Assembly (NCBI GenBank): GCA_038496675.1
Contig: CM076653.1
Span: 23,648,624-23,712,623 of the forward strand
From: Rachycentron canadum
Taxonomy: Eukaryota; Chordata; Actinopteri; Carangiformes; Rachycentridae
Length of the DNA stretch: 64,000 nucleotides
Direction: 5' to 3'
Shown here in pieces: positions 13,443 through 24,420 of this stretch (positions within the stretch are counted from its first letter, which is position 1; each line of letters opens with the position of its first letter). The notes under the pieces were generated by a model. The model made no database searches, had not been told where the DNA came from, and was given only the letters and a program-made list of their open reading frames with translations. A program made the position numbers and the translations under genes.

Positions 13443-14091
13443 GTTGCACTGCCATAATGTATTTCCAAATCTAACAAAAATATTTGATGGAGTACACAGC
13501 CTGCCTTTGGTTTATAAATGTGGCAGATGATTCTATTTGTTCAACAAAAGTTGAAATATATTATAAGTGACAGACAAAATATATATTAAATGGCCAAAGG
13601 GTGTGGATGCCCAATTAATCTTGAGATGAAACCTGCTTATCACACCTGCCAGTGATGTGTGTATGTCTGTTTGTGTGTGAGAGGTGTGTGTAAGAATCAA
13701 TTATAACATGGTCAAATAGAATGAGAAAACTGGATTGTAAAAAAAAACACATCTCACTGTGTTTCCATTGGGTTTTTAACAATTGCGTGTGTGTTTAGGT
13801 GAGATGATGAGTTATAAAGAGGAAGAAAGTATTAAGACAGATAAAACTGGCCAGGAAGGACAAAATGTTTTTAAGGTTCACTGACTGAAATAACCATTGA
13901 TTTTGACTGTATCCACCACAGAAGAGTGGACAGAAAGTGAAACCTCATCTCGCTGTTCTCTCATTACCCATCTCTCTCTCTAACTGTCTGTAAATCATGA
14001 CAGGCAGTAACCTCCAGCTTCCTCCTTCTGTTTTGAAAACAACTAACCGTTTTTGACACTCATGCTTCCTGCATTTTAACGGATTGCACAA

Positions 14092-14093
14092 AC

Positions 14094-14145
<52 letters not shown>
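14092..14145. repeat. (CA)n microsatellite
   Basis: CA run of about 25 units after aacacacg, followed by catgcatgcatg. Confidence 0.96.
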
Positions 14146-14147
<2 letters not shown>

Positions 14148-16425
14148 ATGCATGCATGTTTCTGCTTTGTATTCTACATCTTCTACAATTATCATGTGTA
14201 TTATACCTTTGCTTGAACTTGAGTTTGTTTTGTTTTGTAACAGGTTAATAGATTCCTTTTTTCTTTCAATTAATGAATGAATTGTCTCTCGTTGTCATTG
14301 AGGCTAAAACTGTATTTCACTTGGACGAGCTTTTGAGACACTTTCAAACAGTGCAGCACTGAGGGCAAATGTTTACAACATAGTAATATGAGTAACAAAA
14401 CAGACATATTATTATTTCTTGCTTTTCTCTCAACTAAGAGTAAAGGGCAGGTGTATCTTCACCCTGCACTGTCACCCACATCTCACATGTGCGCAAACAC
14501 ACAAACATACACACATCAAGGTTCCAGCAGCTGGTGAGTTTGCCCTTGACTGCCCACCCCCGGGCACTGCAGTGGCATGGATGCAGCTGTTTTAAAAAGT
14601 TCTGGAAGGGATTTAGAAAGCTATGTCCTTGTCAAGGGTATATTCTTGCTTTTTATTACGCTGATATAAACTGAGGTTGTGTTCAGCCCAACAATAGCAG
14701 CTGACTCAAAAAATTCCAGACTCCTTACTCATGTCAAAGAGATCACTGCTTTGCAGCACTGATGAATTGTGAAGTCATGCCACAGAAGTATTCAAACCAC
14801 CGTCTTTACATCTGTTCAGCCCCCGCACTAGACTTCCAGGCTAATATTTCGATTTCTTACAGGTACCTGTATCAACAAGGCCACACAATCATTGTGTATT
14901 TTTGGACTCACTGTTGTTGTCAGCCTGAACACAAGCCAAGGCTGTGCCAGAAACAGCAGCAACATGGTTACGACAATTCATACAAATCACAACTTTTTAT
15001 TTTAATATTTAAGAAGTCTGCCAGTGTGTGTTTGTGTGCCAGCTGAATACCACTGCCTCAAAGCCTTGCTTTCAAATGTTCTGTCAGAAAACTAAACGAG
15101 AAAAAGGGGCTGTTATCATTAAAAGTCTTCTCCTTACCAGCAGAGGATTCCTAAGGCAGGTTGTACCACTATCCAACAAGTGTTGGTTATGCACAGAAGA
15201 GTACATGCAGGTATGTCGCTAGAACATTGTTATAAAATATGAATGTATGTAGCCAAGAGCTTAGTATCATCATGAACAATGAGATCTTCAGAAGGAGCAG
15301 AGGGAAATGATTTGCTGCATCTGTAAGTAGATTTGTTCCCTTTAGACACTGCATCAGCACTGAAATTCCTTACATTTTATTCTCTCTATGAATTGGTGCT
15401 TTCAAGTTGCAAAAAAAGGTATCTAACTAATCTGTTGTATATTAGCCATCATAAAGGGTTTTTATATGTTCATATCTTTGATAGCTCTCAGGAATGAAGT
15501 CAGCAAGCTGTGATTTGATCAGGATTTAAAACCAAGCCCTTCTAAAAACATCCATAGTCAAAGTCTCAGGTTGAACTACAGTTTAATTATGTGCATGAAC
15601 AATGAAATGTTAATGGGATGAGACAACTGGCCTTAGTTTATTATTATTCTCTAGGCATGAAGACCTCAAATGCAGCATTTGACATGAATACAGGCGCAGA
15701 GGTTTGGAAATAATATAATATTTTCCGTGTCTGCTTATACAGAAGCAATAACTTTCATAATAGGCTAGGCCAACACAAAAGTCACCAAATAGATAATATA
15801 CCATATATATATACACAAAATGCTTTGGAATTGAGATTTGTCAGATCAATGTGTAGATTTGCCCTTGACTGACCTGCCTGAGGCTCTAATAGACGCACGG
15901 CCTGCTGTGCATTTGGGGATTCTGGGAGTCTACTCTCAAGGAACAGATGCCAGGGCACAACAGCTGTTCATCTGGCATCGAACTAGAGCCAACTGGCTGG
16001 ACCCTCTACCCAAGAACAAAAACATCAACATGTGTTACTAAAGCCTTCCCCCCTTAAGAGGACTGACAAACAGACACACACACATGTAATACACTGAAGC
16101 TACACACAAGAACAAACCTAAACAGTGACATGCAAGTGACATAAAACTTGCAAACTTAATCAACAACAGCACCAAGATCAACATTTAATCGAGGGTACAT
16201 AAAATCGACTCCAAGAACCTCAATTAACGAACAGCAACACCAACTCCAAAGCATTAAATGTACTGAACGCTATTAATCACTTAATCACTAGACATCCAGT
16301 GACCCATGTTATTGTTTTCGCATCTATTTTTCGATTCAATTTTGAGATGATGCAGCATAGAAATTCGTAGTCATGTTGTGATTGTGTGTGTCTGCGTACA
16401 TGTGGGACAGATATAATGTACTCAC

Positions 16426-16529
16426 CCTGGAACGACTGCCTGGCTCTCTCCACTAACTCCTCAATGGGATAGCTGGCCAAGTCTCCTCTGGCATGCTTAG
16501 TCTTACAGTAGGTACATGCATTCAGACAC
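16426..16529 (-). CDS. cdkal1: CDKAL1 internal exon D (radical-SAM CxxxCxxC motif)
   Basis: This 104-base exon codes for CLNACTYCKTKHARG, then DLASYPIEELVERA and ends RQSFQ, with one split base at each end. It holds the CxxxCxxC motif (CLNACTYC, at 16528-16505) that binds the 4Fe-4S cluster which cleaves S-adenosylmethionine, the catalytic core of the enzyme. It matches about human CDKAL1 residues 214-247. Substitutions against human (Ile-Glu-Glu for Ile-Asp-Glu, Arg for Lys) are conservative, and all three cysteines and the following KTKHARG are kept, so the exon looks functional. On the minus strand the acceptor is gattgtgtag ending at 16530 and the donor is GTGAGT starting at 16425. The exon opens with G, completing GG from exon C as Gly. 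The next exon, expected to begin with the Glu-Gly-Val-Cys-Glu-Ile-Trp stretch, was not found in 1-16425. Confidence 0.97.
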
Positions 16530-16740
16530 CTACACAATCAGACAAAAAGAGAAAGATGGATACTTCATTTTACTGTTGAAATAAACAACAAGCACATTCG
16601 TCTTCAAACACCATCATTCCACTCAAAACATTACAACTTTTTGTACTGTGTTTATTCATATTCAATGTTTGTTTCTTGTTCTACACTTGGTAAACTAAGC
16701 GAAACGATGATTTATTTGCTTTTGATATTTAATTTGTGCA

Positions 16741-16743
<3 letters not shown>

Positions 16744-16768
<25 letters not shown>
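16744..16768 (+). repeat. poly(A) tract
   Basis: 25 consecutive A residues about 215 bases to the right of exon D. On the gene strand it is a T-run, too far from the exon to be part of its acceptor. Confidence 0.95.
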
Positions 16769-16771
<3 letters not shown>

Positions 16772-19206
16772 CAGTTACAGATTGTAAATCACCTACAATA
16801 CAGCATCTCAAAAGTGACCAATCCAGCCATGAACAACAGTTTCACTTGGATCTACTGAACTGACGTGTCCAAATACAAAGGACAGAGAAAAACATCACAA
16901 GTATACAGATAAACACAAGAGACTTTTCAATATTTTAATGAAATCTATTCATACACGCTTTCCCCATAGAGTGGAAGCAGGAGAAGAAAGCAGGGAGTCA
17001 AAACTCTCCTTTTGTCTCTTAAACTGTTTATAAAGACTCCAGCTAGCTCCAAAATAACCGTGGACAGCTGTCTCTCTGACCAAGGCAAGCTGTGGAAAGA
17101 TTAGACTCAATACATTGTTTTGTTTCACTAAAAGTAGAGAAGCTTAATTCAAATTGACTGCGAAAGGGAGGGAGTAAGACTATGACGCAGAAAAATTGAA
17201 GAAAGCAAATACAACAGAGGAAAGGGAGAAATGCTCCCTTACAACAGATCCAGAAACACTGCATGGTGTAAGGTCTTTATTTGGCATGAAGGGGGCTTTT
17301 CTTCACAAGTTGTCTCTGAAGAAATCACTACTCAAAAGAATAATGAAGACCACTGTTGGTAGTACTTTTGTATTTACTCCATTAAGGCTTCATTTTTGAC
17401 CTCCAATTTGTCACAGTGGGTTAAAAATATACGCTGTTGTTACCACAGTCGTTTCTTTTCACTCATTATTTCACTTTTGGCTTAAATTTCTGGCAACAGC
17501 TCTTGTTAGCTGCTGTTGTTGCTGGAACAAACTTTTGAGCGAACACAAGTAACACAGTGTATTTAGGTAACTGTGTGTGTGTGTGTTTGCGGACATCAAA
17601 ATATTTGAAAGGAAAAATAAGCTTTTTCAACAAGTAAATGTACATTTTCAGCCATTTATCATCATTTGTCACCTATCTGTCCACATGTTCCAGTGTGGTG
17701 CTTGGCAAATTTACCTTCAAGATTTGTGGGGTCAGTTTTCTGAATAACTCAGATGAGGGTGACTTTAACACAGCCACATTAAGAACTCAATTTCCACTGG
17801 AGCCACATTTGCCTTGTATATGCTAACAGTAATGTAAAGCACTCAAATACCCATTGCTGAATATGGGAGCAGCATGGCAAGTGGTGTTTTCGCTAAAAAA
17901 AAAAAAACGAACTAACCATACTGTGACAACCAGGAGACCACAGTCCAGCTATACTCACAAAGCAAACACCATGGCCATCTATTAACACAGCGCCACTAAT
18001 GCAAGCTTTTGACACAGAACAAAGATCAAAAGCTCCCATTCCTCTTTAATAGAAGTGTCTCAATGTTAAAATTGGTTTGCTGTGGGATTTATACACTCCA
18101 GTGCAATGACAAAAACATCTTACCAATGATTAATAACCATCAAATGCTGTGATGTAAGGCAGCTAGTATGAGACTATGAAATCAGACAGTTGCAGATAAC
18201 AAGCGTAAACCCTGTATCTGCCCATGACAGAATCATGGAGAAATAACAGGGATTCCCCTGAAGCTAAAACTGACAGAGCACAGAGCTCCTGCTGGACTAA
18301 AGATGCATAAAGTGTCACATTCACAAGATGTGCTCGTCGGTCACGTAATTGGCTGTTGGTCTTGTAAATGTGACAAATTCTAACCAGTTTTTCTAAGTGT
18401 TACTCACAGTACGATGTCGACAATGTACACAACATCCACCCATGATGGGTCATACCAGGGCAAAGAAGTAGTAGAGAAATTAATTTTCTCCTACTAAATG
18501 AGGGTGGGACATGACAGGTCACGGTGAGAAAAGCATTTCAGAGAAAAATAGATAGCTGAATATTCAAGGACGGGACAAAGAAAATGTGAGAAGCCAACAT
18601 ACAAATACTTAAATATTATTTCTGAGAGCAAAGGTCTGTTAACTTTTTTAACTGTTCACATTCAGACATTGCAATACACTGACACTAGGGTGAAGTTTTA
18701 CCACAGTCCACTACTGTTAATTACTGAAAAGATTCAGCCATAGCTCTGATACAGCAGCAACATAGGAATAATCTATGAAAAATTAAGATAAACTATTAAA
18801 AGACTCAATTTTCGTGTGTGATTAGGGTATGAGGAACTTAAAGGCTCTTGGTCTCCCTTTCTTACTCCACTTACTGGACCATGCAACACCTTCATTAAGA
18901 ACCCACTGACCGACCTACAATATCTTTATAATCATTTTGAAACACATCTGAAACGCCAAGAGCATTTTTTAATGTCACCATCCATCTCTCCCTCTCAGGG
19001 TATTGCTTATCCTCGTTGAGGGCACTAAAGATGGCAGCTAGGTCACAGGACCTAGCTGCAGAGAAAACACAGACAGATGGGGCCCTGCATGCGCGCGCAC
19101 ACACACACACACTTATACCACCAGGGGGTCCATCCATCTTAATGTGATCAGGCCCAGCTGAGTGGATCACACCAACATTAATCTCAAGAGACAGTCAGTG
19201 GCCTGC

Positions 19207-19207
<1 letters not shown>

Positions 19208-19254
<47 letters not shown>
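19208..19254. repeat. (TG)n microsatellite
   Basis: Pure run of about 23 TG units followed by looser TG-rich sequence to about 19296. Confidence 0.97.
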
Positions 19255-19256
<2 letters not shown>

Positions 19257-19523
19257 CAATTATGTGTATGTGTGTCCATGTGCCTGTGTGAGTGTGCTGC
19301 TGCTCAACATTCGTCCAGTATCACAACAACGCATTAGCAGTTTCGACCTCTCCGTCAGCGTAAACAGACTGCGACAACTAGTCAGCACCCTTAGACTAAC
19401 AGTGACTGAAGGAGAGGAGTGGTGTCACTCTCTCTGGGACGCAGATAGTTGCTGTGTATTTAAGTAGCGCTGGGATCGAGGTTTTTTTTTTTTCTTTTAT
19501 TCTGTAGCCATTTATCTTCTGTT

Positions 19524-19572
19524 GAAGAGAAGAGAAGAGAAGAGAAGAGAAGAGAAGAGAAGAGAAGAGAAG
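19524..19572. repeat. (AGAAG)n pentanucleotide satellite
   Basis: About ten perfect gaaga-type units in a pure purine tract. It is the only pentanucleotide array of this length in the window. Confidence 0.97.
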
Positions 19573-19820
19573 TCGAGCAGCCCAATCAACACTCCAGTGT
19601 TGTGAAGAGAAAGGTGGAGAAATACTTATAAAATTAAAACCAAATATTTCTCCTAGTTATCAAGCCTCCATCCTTGCCTTCCTTTGTTTCTGTCCTCCCT
19701 CCCTTCTGTTTCGTCCCAGTTAATTAAACCACAGAGGTAGCTGTTGTACCTGACAACAGTGTAGTTCATCAATGTGTTACAATGAGAGAGGCTACCTCCC
19801 CAGTGTGTGCGCAAGTGTAA

Positions 19821-19853
19821 GAGGGAGGGAGGGAGAGAGAGAGAGAGAGAGAG
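19821..19853. repeat. (GGGA)n-(GA)n purine tract
   Basis: gaggg units run into a GA repeat. Confidence 0.92.
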
Positions 19854-19936
19854 ACTATTGTGTGACTGCTGCCTTGAAAAGGTAACAAAGAAAGGAAAGC
19901 CCTTAGGTTTTTCTATACATCTGCAAACCTCCATCA

Positions 19937-19987
19937 ACACAAACACACACACACACATACATATTCGCACATGCGCGCACACACACA
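19937..19987. repeat. imperfect (CA)n microsatellite
   Basis: Two CA runs separated by tacatattcgcacatgcgcg. Confidence 0.9.
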
Positions 19988-20137
19988 AATATAGTATAAT
20001 TCCCTTTGGAGAAACTCCCTTGCGCAGCTTCTCAAAGATGCAGATTGGGAGAGAGTTCAGCAGGAAAAGGTTTTCTCAATGATAAGCATTTAGGGCCTTT
20101 ACATTAGAAAACTGCCTGTCCATAAACAAATTAGGCA

Positions 20138-20182
20138 GTGTGTATGTGTGTGTGTGTGTGTGTATGTGTGTGTGTGTGTGTA
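20138..20182. repeat. imperfect (TG)n microsatellite
   Basis: TG run with regularly placed TATG interruptions. Confidence 0.92.
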
Positions 20183-22397
20183 TTAACGTGTGTGTATACG
20201 CGGGGGTTTGTATTGTGTCAGCTTGAAGATGCAATTATGAAAACAAAGCCTAAACTGTGCAGGGAAGTCTGAGCGCTTTGCAAAGTGGAAAGCCAGATTA
20301 TTCATTGCACTTATTGTTGAGACTGGGAGAGAGGTGGAGTGGGTATATGAGCAAACAAAATCGTAAAACTGCTATTATAAGACTGAACAAAGCCTCAAGC
20401 CTGTAAGTTTACTATTAGTGTCATCTCAAAGTCAAAGTGGAGGTTGCAAAATAATGTGGAGTCAAGGAACAAAGAATGTTGACACAATGGAGCAAAGGCC
20501 TATTAGAGCAATGAATAGAGGATGATTAGTTATTCAGCGAAAGGTTTGCAACTAAACTCAATTTAGCCTTGATAGACTATCACAAGTAAGAACCTGGTTG
20601 CATTCAAGTTGCAGGGGAACTTTGCACAAGGGAGATAGATAAAGACTATATTCCTTACATCCTCTATCTTATTAGGGGGTTCTAATTTTAAACCATGATC
20701 AGGATTTGGAATGAAACACAAATTTCTGTGCTTCCAGCTTGTGGAGCTTAATCTTCTTGGCTCACTTTTTATGCAAAGAAATGTGGTGTTTATTAAGTAA
20801 AAACAGGGCTTACTCCAGTAATAAAAGCAAACAGATACAGCTGTGTGAGGAACAACAGCAGAAACTTTCGCTCTCTATTAAACAAAAAATATATAAATCA
20901 ATGTGTCTACCCCTCATCAATGTAATTAGACAATGATGTGGATGGTGGTGACATGTGATATCTAAATTTACAAAAATCTATCCTTATAAGTAGGTCAATG
21001 TGTCATGTTTTTACTTGAAACATCCCTCAAAACTGCTAATAGTACTACAAATACTCCTACTAAACCGATCATTTAATGTAAAAAAATAAGAGAATTTTTT
21101 AAAAGGCTGGAGAAACTGGTAAGAGTGAGTATCAATGTATGTGAAAGTTTTTTTGGGGATTTTTATTATTATTTTCTTTTTAAGAGATGGCCAATTGACT
21201 AGAGTGGAGCTGTTTAAGGCCACAAATCAAAGTGTTAAGAGTCTGTTATGAACTTGTTTTCTTCCCTGCCAATAAGGTGCTCTGCTCAGACTTCTCGCAT
21301 CATTATCTCACATTATTACTAGTTTCATTAGTAATGATATATGATGGACATTGTGTGTGACTGTGTGTGTGTTTGCTTTCATCTATGAATAGATGTCCTA
21401 ATGCAGCTGGGGCCCAGTCTTCTCAGTGTTGAATTCAGCCTTTGTGTCTGACCTCTTGAATTCTGTTATTTAGTCTCGTGTTCCCAATGCTGCACACTGA
21501 AACAGCACAGTGTGTTTATGTGAGTGTATGTGTGCGTTTTTTTTTTTTGTTTTTTTTTTTTACTAAATATGTCACATGCTGACCTTAGATTTCTCTAACT
21601 ATTAAAGCAGCCTTGCTTGTTGTTTTGGCTGGAGAAAAACAGCATGTGCATGTGTGTGAAACCACGAGCCCATGTCTGCAAAGGAACCATGAATGTTTTT
21701 CCAACTTCTTGTTTTGTCTGTAGATAGTTCTCAAGACAGTGTTTGTACTAGATCAGTCAGCCCATTGTTACTGGACAATAACGGCATGTTTGCTTATTAT
21801 TGAACCACCAGACAATTGATAAAGTCAGTCAAAGTGGTAGACGATCTGATCTTATGTTAGCCAGGCGGTTCACTGAGTGGCCAGCTGATTATCTAAACTG
21901 TTCCCTGACTGTACTGCTGAACAATTTACTCTGCAACTGACTGACTTATGAAATCACTAATTGTTTACTATACTGACTCAGTGACTAACCTGAACTAATG
22001 AGTTACCTTCTACAAACAACTTCATAAACACCAACATCAGTCAAGGTAAGGATACAGCCTGGCTGCCTTTCTGACTGACTGAGTCTGTGGCCAGGTGTGT
22101 GATTTACTACACCTCAGCCTGTACAGGTTTCAGAGAAGTTAGTTGCAGCCTTAATAAGACCTCCTTTACATTCTACTCAGTGACTTTCAGATCTGTAAAA
22201 TTTCTGATCCTGCTCATTGGTCGCTTGTTGCATTGGTGACTGATTAACTACATCTCTGGGTTTATCAGACACATATGAGCAGCAGTCTGAGCTGTTCTAA
22301 CCGTAAAGTGCAGCACAGGTTTAGTTGACCAACATCCATTGAACAGCAGTACACAAGCACTCCTAAGATTCGAGGTGTGATTTTTTTTTCTCAACAG

Positions 22398-22511
22398 GCT
22401 CAACAACTCTGCGGCTAATGATGTGGCCTCACTGAGAGATTGAAAGGCACAGTGAGGACGACTTCAGTACCAGCCCTGCAGTCTTCGGGTCATCAAACAT
22501 TATAACATTAG
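22398..22511 (+). other. candidate non-coding exon on the plus strand
   Basis: A run of nine T and then ctcaacag (22381-22397) makes a strong splice acceptor, and TTAG followed by gtaagatt at 22512 makes a strong donor. They enclose 114 bases that are less AT-rich than the flanks. All three plus-strand frames contain stops within 45 bases, so it would be an untranslated or long-non-coding RNA exon, antisense to CDKAL1. Chance pairs of good splice sites are common in introns, and no partner exon was identified, so the call is tentative. Confidence 0.2.
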
Positions 22512-23049
22512 GTAAGATTATGTTACCAATTACTGTGTCCCCAAGAAAAGAGGACATGCATTATGTCTGAGTCACAGAAAGGAGCATAATCTTTGGGTAA
22601 ATGTTTCTGCCTGACAACTGTGGACCATTTACTTCATGGAAAGAAAGCATGTAGGATGCTGGTTTGTGCAAGTGGACTGTTAGACAAACAGTTTGTGTGT
22701 GTGCGTGTATGTGCTTTCCTGTGACACACATGGGCTAATTCAGTTACTCAGGGGTTCTGTCGTGTAATGCCTTGTAATGACACACAATCTCATTTTGTCC
22801 AAGGAGACACATCAATCTTTTGGATTTACTGCGGGTAGCAGAGTCTCTCCTGGTGAGTGAGTGGGGAGCACAGTTGAGGGAGCGTGCATGTGTGCATGTG
22901 TCTGACTGAGGCATGTATTTGTGTGTTTGTGTGTTAAGCAGTGGGAAAGAGGGAAATGGAATAATATGTTCAGACCAGCGGAGCTGAAAACTACCCATAC
23001 ATCGGTTTGATAAACAGCAGGAAAGGCCACCATGGTACATATAAAAAAA

Positions 23050-23051
<2 letters not shown>

Positions 23052-23093
<42 letters not shown>
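23052..23093. repeat. (TG)n microsatellite
   Basis: About 20 TG units after a poly(A) octamer. Confidence 0.96.
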
Positions 23094-23434
23094 AATGAAC
23101 AAAATAGAAGAGAATAAAGAATGGGAATTCCTGCGTGAAGGTATGCGTTTTCTGTAGGTGTGTTTAGGTACAAAATAAAAACAGATTGTGTGTACATTGT
23201 GCATCCATCCAGTTGCAACCTACAACTATCCACAATATGAATGTGATCAGAAACCCATGTGTGAACACTTCACTCCTCTGTAACTCTACTTCTCTGAAGC
23301 ACATCAGCACATTTCCTTACTCTTTTGTTGCTGCTTCACATGATGTATTTTCACTTCTGCTCCTCAGGGAGAAAAACAACACAGAAAAGAAAACATGAGA
23401 TCACTGACCAACAATGAAAAAAATGAAAAGGCAG

Positions 23435-24420
23435 TCAAGTAGAGCAGTGTAACGCTGCTTGTGTATTTGCTTTTGAGATAATGGAGCGATATGGACAGAT
23501 TACGAATGGGAGGCAAATTAAAGGAAAAATCGTAGCATCTAAGTAAAGTGGTGGGTGACCAGAGCAGCTCTTTCGCACTGATTCTTCAAATCGCTGAAAC
23601 TCTACTCGCAGGATCGACACCATTCTTCCAAAAGCCATTCCTTCATTTGGTGTTCATAAAATGGCAAAGAGTGCTGTCTAACAAGTTGGTCCAAAGCCTC
23701 CCATTGGAGTTCATTGGTGACTATGATATGATTCACATCATTTTCATACACATCACACCTGTCAGTGACCCCTCTTTCCCTATGGAAGGGAGCCTTATCA
23801 TCCTTAAAGAGACCACTCCCATCAGGATAGAAATGCTTCATCGTAGGACAGAGGTGAACAACTTTCTATTGATTTGCAGTGACGCGTCCCTCTAAGACAA
23901 CAAGTGAACCCAAACCATGCCAGCAAGATGGCCCAACAGTGCTACAGGGCCATCGGAACTGTTCGCTGTAAAGGTCAAGTATTTATGCCTGTATCGTTCT
24001 CTTCAAGCACACCACACATGCACTTGTCCAACTTGCTAAGAATATGGTGAAGAATCTGAAAATTTTACATTTCCACATCTGTGTGAATCATCATGGTTCT
24101 TACACCACTGAAATGTGTTTTCACATATACATTATATAATTCTCTATGTTACTGTGGACAAGCTGTTCTTGCAGTCTTATCGCGTCATGCTCTGACAGAC
24201 TGAGGAAGATTTTCTCTTCAGTTTTCCCTTACATGTGCAAAAAGCATCGCAGTTTCTGGCCCTAATTACTGGTGACTTTCCCATAGATGCAGACGTCACT
24301 TTATTCACTGTTCCATTTGAAACACTAAGCAGTTGAGCAGCCGTTGTGAGAGAAGCTACTGCCATCCATGCCCTAACAATGAACCCTCTTTCAAAGTCAC
24401 TTGCCTCCTGCCATCTTGAT
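23435..24420 (-). pseudogene. Tc1-like (Tc1/mariner) transposase pseudogene, full-length but broken
   Basis: Read on the minus strand, this is a degenerate transposase of the Tc1 group, which moves its own element by cut and paste. The N-terminal part shows DFERGFIVRAW followed by TTAAQLLSVSNGTVNKVTSA, the helix-turn-helix DNA-binding region, near 24400-24250. The C-terminal part shows KHFYPDGSGLFKDDKAPFHR, then ENDVNHI, HQMKEWLLEEW and, in another frame, VEFQRFEESV. The middle (23900-24180) has many stops and frameshifts. The segment that normally holds SPDLNPIEHLW with the third catalytic acidic residue seems deleted, because the sequence runs from NDVNHI almost directly to WEALDQLVRQ. The element cannot encode a working enzyme. 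I did not identify clean terminal inverted repeats, so the ends are approximate. The family call rests on remembered fish Tc1-like proteins. Confidence 0.85.

Larger units (their letters stand above)
1..16425 (-). other. cdkal1: CDKAL1 intron downstream of exon D (partial)
   Basis: All of this stretch lies after the donor of exon D, and the next CDKAL1 exon was not found here by reading the minus strand for the expected WLTSEDTGAYG and LGMTNPP stretches. The intron is therefore at least 16.4 kb. It holds many CA/TG and GA repeats, one interspersed repeat (5420-6010), two local diverged duplications (near 9.0/9.7 kb and 11.7/12.7 kb), and otherwise unique AT-rich sequence without recognisable coding potential. 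The open frames of 60-140 codons are the size expected by chance or come from microsatellites. Confidence 0.85.

Noticed and set aside
1..16425. Search for the next CDKAL1 exon (WLTSEDTGAYG and LGMTNPP region)
   Set aside because: I read the reverse strand for the expected codon patterns and found no match; the exon is probably left of the window.
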